Positions 57,970-64,000 of a stretch of 64,000 nucleotides of DNA are shown piece after piece. The DNA comes from Wagnerdoeblera intermedia (GTDB lineage: Bacteria > Pseudomonadota > Alphaproteobacteria > Rhodobacterales > Rhodobacteraceae): the NCBI RefSeq assembly GCF_042647465.1, contig NZ_JBHRVN010000004.1. One strand, 5' to 3'. Both the position numbers and the translations under genes were made by a program. The first letter of the stretch is position 1. Each line of letters starts with the position of its first letter. Under the pieces are notes generated by a model that was not told the origin of the DNA, made no database searches, and was given only the letters and a program-made list of their open reading frames with translations.

Positions 57970-59213
57970 AGCTCACCGAGGCGCTGAGCAGTTTCGCCAC
58001 GGCCCGCCTTGCGGCTTCGCCGAAGGTAAGCCGGGCGCGCTTTGAGGCCTGGCAGGCCCGGGCCCTCTCACGCTGGCTGGCCCGGGATGTGATCCAGGTG
58101 GCGGCTTACAGGGTTGGTGCGGCGCGGCTTCAGGATCTGCCGGTCATGGATAAGACGCGGCTGATGGCGGATTTCGCAGCTTTCAACCGCCCCGGCATCT
58201 CTGCGGAAGAGGTGGCGCAGGCGCTGCAGCAGGACTGCCGGATCGGAAGCCACACCGTCGGGGCCAGCACCGGGACCAGCGGAAATCGCGGATTTTTCGT
58301 GATCTCGGATGCCGAGCGTTATCGCTGGCTTGGGAGCCTCCTGGGCAAGGCGATCCCGGATCTTCTGCTCTCACGGGTGCGGGTGGCGGTGATTTTGCCG
58401 CAAAACACCCGCCTTTACGACGCCGCACGAAAGACCCGGCGCATTGAGTTGCGGTTTTTTGATATCACCGAGGGACCGGAGACCTTCGTTGACGCGCTCG
58501 AGGCTTTTGCCCCCGATGTGCTCGTGGCCCCGCCGCGCCTGCTCAGCTGGCTGGCAGCGCGGCAAAGCCCGCTCCGCCCGCGGCGGATCTTTTCGGCAGC
58601 AGAAACCCTTGATCTGCAGGAGCGCGCGGCGATTGAGGCCTGGTCAGGTCAGCCGCTGCGGCAGATCTATATGGCGACCGAGGGGCTTCTGGGCGTCTCC
58701 TGTGCGCATGGCGGGCTGCATCTGGCAGAAGATTCGGTGTTTTTCGAATTTGAGCCGGTGGGCGACGATCTGGTCAGCCCGCTGATCACCAGTTTCCGCC
58801 GTGAGACGCAGATCATGGCCCGCTACCGGATGAATGATCTGCTGCGCCTCTCGGACAGCCCCTGCGCCTGCGGCTCGCCGCTGCGGCTCGTCAGTGAAGT
58901 GGTGGGGCGGCGCGACGATTGCTTTGAGATTGAAGGCCGCCTGATCACGCCCGATGCGCTGCGCAATGCCGTGGTGAAAGCCGATCCGCGCATCACCGAC
59001 TACCGGGTGATCCGCACAGGCGCGCAGGTGATCCGGCTGGTGCTTCCCCCCGATCTGCCCGATGAGGCTGCGGCGCGGGCGCTGGCGGCGCTGCGGGAGT
59101 ATGTCTCGGGCCGGGGGCTGTCGGTCGGCGTGGTGCTGCTGCGCGAGCCGCTGGTCTTTGATCCCTCGCGCAAGCTGCGCCGGATTGAGAACCGCGTGAA
59201 GGCGCGCGGATGA
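57966..59213 (+). CDS. PaaK/F390-synthetase-like adenylating enzyme
   Basis: ANL-superfamily member of 415 residues related to phenylacetate-CoA ligase and coenzyme F390 synthetase. The phosphate loop STGTSGNRG lies at 101-109, an A5-like motif MATEG follows IYMATEGLLG, and YRMNDLLRLSDSPCACG resembles the PaaK hinge region with a Cys-x-Cys. It activates a carboxylate to an acyl-adenylate; the acceptor (CoA, amine or ACP) is undetermined. F390 itself is a methanogen cofactor, so that name is only a similarity label. Overlaps its neighbours by ATGA on both sides. Confidence 0.85.
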   Translation: MKLTEALSSFATARLAASPKVSRARFEAWQARALSRWLARDVIQVAAYRVGAARLQDLPVMDKTRLMADFAAFNRPGISAEEVAQALQQDCRIGSHTVGASTGTSGNRGFFVISDAERYRWLGSLLGKAIPDLLLSRVRVAVILPQNTRLYDAARKTRRIELRFFDITEGPETFVDALEAFAPDVLVAPPRLLSWLAARQSPLRPRRIFSAAETLDLQERAAIEAWSGQPLRQIYMATEGLLGVSCAHGGLHLAEDSVFFEFEPVGDDLVSPLITSFRRETQIMARYRMNDLLRLSDSPCACGSPLRLVSEVVGRRDDCFEIEGRLITPDALRNAVVKADPRITDYRVIRTGAQVIRLVLPPDLPDEAAARALAALREYVSGRGLSVGVVLLREPLVFDPSRKLRRIENRVKARG

Positions 59214-60307
59214 GGGGTCTCGCGGCGGCTGATCCGGCACGGGCCGCTGCCTTTGTCGCGCTGATCAATGCCCATCCTATCGAGGATCTGATCGCGGGTC
59301 TGACCACACGGATGTCGCTTTTCGACCCGGACGGGGCCGCCTTTCCGCTGACGCTGAACGATCGGGGCGAGGCGGGCAACTGCTATATCTGCCGCCCCTC
59401 TGCGGCCTATATCGATTATGCGCTGGAGGAGATCCGCCACTTCGCCCGTCAGCCGCTGTTGCAGCGCAGTATGGCGGGGCTGATCCGCGCCTGCCGCCCG
59501 CTGTTGCGCGCCAGCGGTCTCGATCATCAGGTGCAGATCAACAACTGGCTCTTTTCGACCAATCCCGTCCCCGCGCTGGGGGGCGCGCAGGCGCGGCTGA
59601 TCCGCGACAGGCTTTGCGCCGCTTATCCCGACAGGGCGCTGGTGATCCGCTCGCTCAATGAGGTGGCGGATGGGGAGAGCATGGCAGCACTTCGTGAGGC
59701 CGGGTTTCAAATGCTGCCGGCGCGGCGGATCTGGCTTTACGACGGGTGCAGCCCCGCGCGGTCCCGCGACATCCGGCGCGATGAGGCTTTGCTGCGCGAT
59801 GGCGCATTTGAGACGGTCACAGAGTTCTCCGCGCAGGAGTATGACGCAGCAGCACAGCTTTACGGCCAGCTTTATCTGCACAAATACACCCCCCTCAATC
59901 CGCAGTACCAGGGGCTGTTCCTGAGCGAGATGCACCGCGCGGGGCTGCTGGATCTGATCGCCCTGCGTGGCCCGGAGGGGGATCTGGTCGCGGTGACGGG
60001 GCTCTTTGAGAGCGGCCTGACCCTGACGCAGCCCGTGGTCGGCTATGACACCACGCGTCCGGAGGCGGAGGGGCTTTATCGCCGGATGATGGCGCTCTCG
60101 CGGCAGCGCGCGGAAGATGCGGGGCGGTTTTTTAATATGAGCGCGGGGGCGGCCGGGTTTAAGAAAAACCGCCGCGCGCAGCCGGTCATCGAATATACCG
60201 CGGTCTATACCGGCCATCTGCCTGCGGTTCAGCGCCGCGCCACCTCCGTTATTGCCGGGGTTCTGACCCGGCTTGGGATACCGCTTTTGCAAAGGTTTGA
60301 TTTATGA
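59210..60307 (+). CDS. GNAT-like acyltransferase, possibly double-domain
   Basis: 365 residues with low direct similarity to any family I know. The C-terminal half (AQLYGQLYLHKYTPLNPQYQ, LVAVTGLFESGLTLTQPVVG, EGLYRRMMALSRQRAEDAGR) has the strand-helix pattern of GNAT/FemAB-BioF2-like folds; the N-terminal half may be a second, degenerate copy. Such proteins attach acyl groups from CoA or ACP to amines. Candidate substrates are the acyl-adenylate or thioester made by the adjacent ligase. The Rieske gene overlaps its stop by ATGA. Function is unproven. Confidence 0.65.
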   Translation: MRGLAAADPARAAAFVALINAHPIEDLIAGLTTRMSLFDPDGAAFPLTLNDRGEAGNCYICRPSAAYIDYALEEIRHFARQPLLQRSMAGLIRACRPLLRASGLDHQVQINNWLFSTNPVPALGGAQARLIRDRLCAAYPDRALVIRSLNEVADGESMAALREAGFQMLPARRIWLYDGCSPARSRDIRRDEALLRDGAFETVTEFSAQEYDAAAQLYGQLYLHKYTPLNPQYQGLFLSEMHRAGLLDLIALRGPEGDLVAVTGLFESGLTLTQPVVGYDTTRPEAEGLYRRMMALSRQRAEDAGRFFNMSAGAAGFKKNRRAQPVIEYTAVYTGHLPAVQRRATSVIAGVLTRLGIPLLQRFDL

Positions 60308-61287
60308 CGACGGATCCGGGCCATTGGGTGGCTCTCGCGCGTTCAGCCGATCTGGGCGCAAAGCCGCTGCGGGTGATGTGGGAGGGGGAGCCCCTGGTTC
60401 TTTTTCGCAGTGCAAAGGGCGTGGCCGCGTTGACCGATCGCTGCCCGCACCGCTTTGTGGAACTCTCAAAGGGGAAGGTGGTCGAGGGTGAGATCGAATG
60501 CCCCTATCACGGCTGGCGCTTTGGCGGTGACGGGGCCTGCACCGCGATCCCCGGTCTTTGTGAGGCGCTGCCGCCGCTGCGGGTCCGTCGCTTTCGGGCG
60601 GTTGAACATGAGGGCGCGATCTTTGTGGCCTCCGGCACGCCTGAGGGGCAGCCCTACAGCCACTGCCTCGCGGGTCAGAAGATCGTCACCCGGGTGGTGC
60701 GCAGTTCCACCCGCTCGACGCTGATTGATGCGGCTGAAAATATTCTGGATGCGACCCATACCCATTTCACCCATAAAGGCGTGCTGCGCGGCCTTTCGGC
60801 AAAGCGCTACCGCGTGAAGGTTGAGGTGACCGGCGGTCCGGGCTGGGTCGAGGCCAGCTATGAGGGCGAGGAGGAGCAGCACGGGCTGATCTCCAAGCTG
60901 CTCGAAGGTGCGCGGATGAAAACCGTGGGGCGCTTTCTTGCGCCGGGGATTGCCGAGCTGGAATACTGGGGGCCGAAGGGCATGGTGCTGGCGACCTCGT
61001 TTCACCTGCGCCAGGCGGATGCCGATACCGTGGAAGGTGTGGGCTGGCTGGCCGGCCCGCATCAGGGCGGGCTTGGTCATCTGAAGGCTTTGTTCTTTAA
61101 ACCGCTTTTCCGGGTCGCGCTGGAGCAGGACCGCCGTGTCCTCGCCTCTGCGCGGGCCAATGCCGTGCCGGGGCAAAAACCGGTGATCGGTCCGCTGGAT
61201 TTCCTGCGCCGCGATATCGCAAAGATCCTCGACGGAGAGATGCCGACCGCCGCCGCCGCACCGAGGGTGCATTACATCGAACTGTAA
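60304..61287 (+). CDS. Rieske-type ring-hydroxylating oxygenase, alpha subunit
   Basis: Non-heme iron oxygenase, 327 residues, of the VanA/CarA/PaoR-like Rieske group. The [2Fe-2S] ligands are Cys47/His49 (CPHR) and Cys66/His69 (CPYHGW). The mononuclear iron site matches NxxDxxHx4H with Asn146, Asp149, His152 and His157. A reductase partner is absent from the window, so electrons must come from a ferredoxin elsewhere. Last gene of the operon. It probably hydroxylates or demethylates the pathway product; ring substrate is not required. Confidence 0.9.
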   Translation: MTTDPGHWVALARSADLGAKPLRVMWEGEPLVLFRSAKGVAALTDRCPHRFVELSKGKVVEGEIECPYHGWRFGGDGACTAIPGLCEALPPLRVRRFRAVEHEGAIFVASGTPEGQPYSHCLAGQKIVTRVVRSSTRSTLIDAAENILDATHTHFTHKGVLRGLSAKRYRVKVEVTGGPGWVEASYEGEEEQHGLISKLLEGARMKTVGRFLAPGIAELEYWGPKGMVLATSFHLRQADADTVEGVGWLAGPHQGGLGHLKALFFKPLFRVALEQDRRVLASARANAVPGQKPVIGPLDFLRRDIAKILDGEMPTAAAAPRVHYIEL

Positions 61288-61306
61288 GCCGGGACCGGCG
61301 GGGCCC

Positions 61307-62455
61307 TTAATCCTCGCCGTTCCATTCGATGTCGCGGGTGGAGGCCTCCTGCAGCGACAGGCGGTGCCGCAGCGCGGTCAGCGTGAATTCCGCCATGGCC
61401 GCGATCTGCCCGCCCGGGCCGGGCGGATCCCCGGGCCAGGCGGTCATCTCGCCCGTGGCAGACCAGTCGCGCAGAAACTGTCGCGGATGACGCAAAAGCG
61501 GCCTTACCCCCCAGGCCAGCATTGCGGCTTTCACGCCCTGCGGCCCCGTCACATCGGGGTGAACCTCGCGGCCCTCTGCACCGAAGGCTGCGGCGAAGGC
61601 TTTGGGATCGCGAAAGAAATGCAGCCCCGAGGTGGCGCGGGGGTTGCATTCGATCGGAAGAAGACGTCCCTCTGCGTCCCGGCGCAGATCAAAGGAGATC
61701 TGGCCATGCCAGCCGGTGCCTTCAATGAAGCGGCGGGCGAAGTCGGTGATATCAGCGCTCTCTGCCGGTTCGCAGGCGATGGCGGCGCCCTGACCGGCCC
61801 GTGCCCGCGCCCGATAGGCCGCAAGCCCGCGCAGCCTGCCGTGACGCGCCATGGCCCAGAGGCTGATTTCCTCGCCGGGCAGATAGGCCTGGGCCAGCCA
61901 GGGGGCCTGCGGCGTGGGCCGGATAGGATCAAGCGCCTGCGGCGAAGGGCGCAGCAGCACCTTTGCGGCAAAGCGTGACCAGACGGGTTTAAAGACCAGA
62001 TCCCCCGCCTCAGGGCGCAGCTGCTCCAGTTCCGCGCGGGAGGTCAGCACAAGGCTGCGCGGCACCGCCAGCCCCAGCGCCGCGCAGCGCCGGATGAAGG
62101 CGCCTTTGTCATGGGCCTCTCGCAGCAGCGCGAAGGGCGGCGCGAACAAAGGAGAGGGCAGGGTCCCCTGCTGCGCCAGACGTGCGAGATGAAAGATCTC
62201 TTCGCAGGTTGGCAGGATCAGCCCCACCCCCTCCCGCGTGATCAGATCACTCAGGGCTCCGGCGGCGGCTTCGGGCTGAAACCGCAGGGGCGGAATGCGC
62301 AGATAACCCGCTTTCATCCGCGAAAACCGCGCCAGCGGCAGATGCAGGCTGTCGGCAAGCAAGACGCGGTGTCCTGCCGCCGACAAAAGCCGCGTCAGAT
62401 GCAAAGCAACCGGCGCCCGCGCGCCGGTCACCAGAAGGGTCTCAGGCAGGCTCAC
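61307..62455 (-). CDS. ATP-grasp ligase-like protein
   Basis: 382 residues with an N-terminal Rossmann-like start LLVTGARAPVALHLTRLLSAAGH, and ATP-grasp core features: FKPVWSRFAAKVLLR (Lys of the ATP loop), EISLWAMARHGRL and the metal-binding FDLRRDAEGRLLPIECNPRA with acidic and Asn ligands. It would ligate a carboxylate to an amine or other nucleophile. It lies 7 bases behind a thiolase gene, forming a two-gene unit that runs towards the Rieske gene with only 19 bases between stops. Substrate unknown. Confidence 0.83.
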   Translation of the reverse strand: MSLPETLLVTGARAPVALHLTRLLSAAGHRVLLADSLHLPLARFSRMKAGYLRIPPLRFQPEAAAGALSDLITREGVGLILPTCEEIFHLARLAQQGTLPSPLFAPPFALLREAHDKGAFIRRCAALGLAVPRSLVLTSRAELEQLRPEAGDLVFKPVWSRFAAKVLLRPSPQALDPIRPTPQAPWLAQAYLPGEEISLWAMARHGRLRGLAAYRARARAGQGAAIACEPAESADITDFARRFIEGTGWHGQISFDLRRDAEGRLLPIECNPRATSGLHFFRDPKAFAAAFGAEGREVHPDVTGPQGVKAAMLAWGVRPLLRHPRQFLRDWSATGEMTAWPGDPPGPGGQIAAMAEFTLTALRHRLSLQEASTRDIEWNGED

Positions 62456-62461
62456 CGCAGA

Positions 62462-63640
62462 TCAGTCGCGTCGGCTGAGGATGGTTGCGTAATTGGCCAC
62501 GGCAGCGCCGCCCATGTTGAAGATCAGCGCGTTTCGCGGATCAGCCAGTTGCATCTCTCCGGCCTGGCCGGTGAGCTGACGATAAGACAGCGCATGCATG
62601 GAGACGCCGGTTGCGCCCACCGGATGCCCCTTCGCCTTCAGCCCGCCCGAAAGGTTCACCGGCAGGCTGCCTTCAGCCAGCACCCGGCCGCTGTCAATCG
62701 CCTCTGCGCCTTTGCCCTTTTCAGCCAGACCCATGGCTTCATAGATCAGCAGTTCTGCAATGGTGAAACAGTCATGCACTTCCGCGAAGCTCAGATCGCC
62801 GACGGTAACCCCCGCCTGCTCATAGGCTTTGCCGATGGCGCGGGCGGGGCCCTCGAAGCTGATGACATCGCGGCCCGTCATCGGCAGGCTGTCGCTGACA
62901 TGAACGGCCGCTTTGAACTGCACCGCACGGGGGAAATCCTTTGCCCGCTCCGTGGTGGTCAGAACAATCGCCGCCGCCCCGTCTGAGATCAGCGAGCAGT
63001 CTGACAGGCGCAGCGGCGCCGAGATCACCGGGTTCTTCTCGGTCACGGTATTGGCCTGCTCGGGCGTCATCGGACGATGCATCTGCGCGAGCGGGTTTTT
63101 CATCGCATTCATGTGGTTTTTCGAGGCGATCTTCGCCATGGCCGGCAGCGGATCGCCATAACGCTCGGCGTAAGTCCGGGCTGCAAGGGCAAAGACATCC
63201 GGGAAGCTCAGCGAGGCTTCAAATTCGTCGTTCTGATAGCCCGCACCGGCCAGAGCCGTTGTCACCTCTGCGGTCGAGCGGGAGGTCATCTTTTCGACGC
63301 CCACCACCAGCACCGTCTCTGCCTGACCCGAAAGAATGGCGTTCAGTCCCGCAAAAATCGCTGCCGAGCCTGAGGCGCAGGCGTTTTCCATCCGCGCCGC
63401 CGGGGTGAAGCGAAAGCCCGGATCAGCCTGATGCACCAGCGATGAGGGGAAGCCATCGGAGACGAGGCCCGAGTTGAAATGACCCACGAAGATCGCATCA
63501 ACATCTGCGGCCGCCACTCCGGCATCCGCCAGGGCTTCCTGCGTGGCTTCGGTAATCAGTTCTTCAAGGTTTTGCGACAGCCGTCCGAAGCGGGTGTGAC
63601 CCGCGCCGATGATGCTGACTTTCGAGACGTTCGGGATCAT
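62462..63640 (-). CDS. SCP2/acetyl-CoA-acyltransferase-type thiolase
   Basis: Thiolase-superfamily protein of 392 residues. Nucleophile Cys88 lies in MENACASGSAAI; HDCFTIAE and GGLKAKGHPVGATG supply the usual catalytic His (and Cys in the first). The shape is that of the thiolase-like SCP-x group, often acting on branched or steroid-like acyl-CoAs. A biosynthetic or degradative direction cannot be set. It opens an operon with the ATP-grasp gene and is divergent from a nitroreductase, with a 167-base control region containing repeats. Confidence 0.87.
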   Translation of the reverse strand: MIPNVSKVSIIGAGHTRFGRLSQNLEELITEATQEALADAGVAAADVDAIFVGHFNSGLVSDGFPSSLVHQADPGFRFTPAARMENACASGSAAIFAGLNAILSGQAETVLVVGVEKMTSRSTAEVTTALAGAGYQNDEFEASLSFPDVFALAARTYAERYGDPLPAMAKIASKNHMNAMKNPLAQMHRPMTPEQANTVTEKNPVISAPLRLSDCSLISDGAAAIVLTTTERAKDFPRAVQFKAAVHVSDSLPMTGRDVISFEGPARAIGKAYEQAGVTVGDLSFAEVHDCFTIAELLIYEAMGLAEKGKGAEAIDSGRVLAEGSLPVNLSGGLKAKGHPVGATGVSMHALSYRQLTGQAGEMQLADPRNALIFNMGGAAVANYATILSRRD

Positions 63641-63668
63641 GCTGGCTCCTCCTGGGGCTCGCCGATGT

Positions 63669-63695
63669 TACTCATCGGTATAGAGCTTACTCATG
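63669..63695. promoter_or_regulatory. TTACTCAT direct repeats in the thiolase/nitroreductase divergent region
   Basis: TTACTCAT at 63669-63676 and 63688-63695, 19 bases apart, between divergent genes. On the minus strand they read ATGAGTAA, a form resembling TetR-type half-sites. No regulator is adjacent within the window. Confidence 0.4.
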
Positions 63696-63807
63696 CTTAA
63701 TGCGGTTGTTGCTGCCGATCAAGCCGCAGCCGCCTCTCCGGCGATCACAGCCTTGCGCAGCGCCTGCCACCACCGCAGATTACCTTCCAGAGGTGGGGAG
63801 GAAATCC

Positions 63808-64000
63808 ATGACGTCAACAGAGAACCCGGTCCTTGAGGCCATCCGCTCACGCCGCTCGGTGCGGGCCTATCTGCCGCGTGAGGTGCCGGGTGAGATGATC
63901 CGCGAGATCCTCGCTGCCGCCACGCGCACGCCTTCGGGGTCAAACATCCAGCCCTGGAAAGTGGCTGTGGTGACCGGAGCCCCCCTGAAAGCGCTGGGCG
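63808..64000 (+). CDS. Nitroreductase family protein, N-terminal fragment
   Basis: The first 64 residues, cut by the right edge. The FMN-binding family start LEAIRSRRSVRAYLPREVPGE and the RTPSGSNIQPWKVAVV block are clear, as in NfnB/NfsB-like oxidoreductases using NAD(P)H. GGGGAGGA precedes the ATG. It is divergent from the thiolase gene. Confidence 0.9.
   Translation, partial: MTSTENPVLEAIRSRRSVRAYLPREVPGEMIREILAAATRTPSGSNIQPWKVAVVTGAPLKALG

Noticed and set aside
57966..59213. A true coenzyme F390 synthetase
   Set aside because: F390 belongs to methanogens. Only the ANL/PaaK-type similarity is supported.
1..64000. tRNA, rRNA, CRISPR, prophage or conjugative genes
   Set aside because: No cloverleaf-forming segment, repeat-spacer array or phage/integrase genes were found on reading; one IS5-family element is the only mobile DNA.

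Overview
This window is a stretch of high-GC alphaproteobacterial chromosome, most likely from a non-model Rhodobacteraceae (Rhodobacter/Gemmobacter/Paracoccus-like). The evidence is a set of gene neighbourhoods typical of that family: clpP-clpX, NDUFA12-mlaD-DUF2155, etfB-etfA with hbd, the ChvI/ChvG-hprK-rapZ-ptsM-ptsH block next to pckA, petABC, purA with DUF2842, and secG-pyrG. No tRNA, rRNA, CRISPR array or prophage was seen. The only mobile element is one IS5-family copy.

Layout. 1-6384: MFS fragment, clpP, clpX, a RidA protein, the complex I assembly factor NDUFA12, MlaD, DUF2155, ObgE and ProB. 6463-11952: 3-hydroxyacyl-CoA dehydrogenase, an opposing DUF6473 gene, etfBA, an adenosyltransferase with a Hig1-like small membrane protein, and an orphan alpha/beta-hydrolase. 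12008-19244: pckA, the IS, then the tightly overlapping chvI-chvG-hprK-rapZ-ptsM-ptsH operon, which ties envelope stress sensing to PTS-type phosphorylation and gluconeogenesis. 19309-33793: an unknown membrane protein, greA, ETF-quinone oxidoreductase (which takes electrons from EtfAB), a TPR lipoprotein-like secreted protein, ispE, a PLP decarboxylase divergent from an Lrp-type regulator, valS-murD, a polyprenyl diphosphate synthase and a small-molecule/tRNA methyltransferase. 33893-45703: a DUF465 protein, the cytochrome bc1 operon petABC, a six-gene livHMGF-acyl-CoA ligase-binding protein operon, an EamA exporter and thiN. 45829-52115: a 676-residue Ala/Pro-rich protein, DUF2842, purA, secG and pyrG.

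52439-64000 is the accessory end. It holds a VOC dioxygenase, a glutathionyl-hydroquinone reductase and a LysR regulator, followed by the most interesting locus: six plus-strand genes with 1-nt gaps or 4-nt ATGA overlaps (KASIII-type ketosynthase, 3beta-HSD/OleD-like reductase, metallo-beta-lactamase fold hydrolase, PaaK/F390-synthetase-like adenylating enzyme, a double GNAT-like acyltransferase and a VanA/CarA-type Rieske oxygenase). A convergent thiolase-ATP-grasp pair faces this operon. The combination looks like an uncharacterised fatty-acyl-derived metabolite or lipid pathway; this is inference from gene content.

Sequence-level signals worth noting include two mirror-image copies of a dispersed palindromic repeat, an IS with TA target duplication sitting in the pckA-chvI control region beside two TTAGCGCAAC motifs, a dyad overlapping a TATAAT box in front of the Lrp-type gene, and direct repeats upstream of etfBA.
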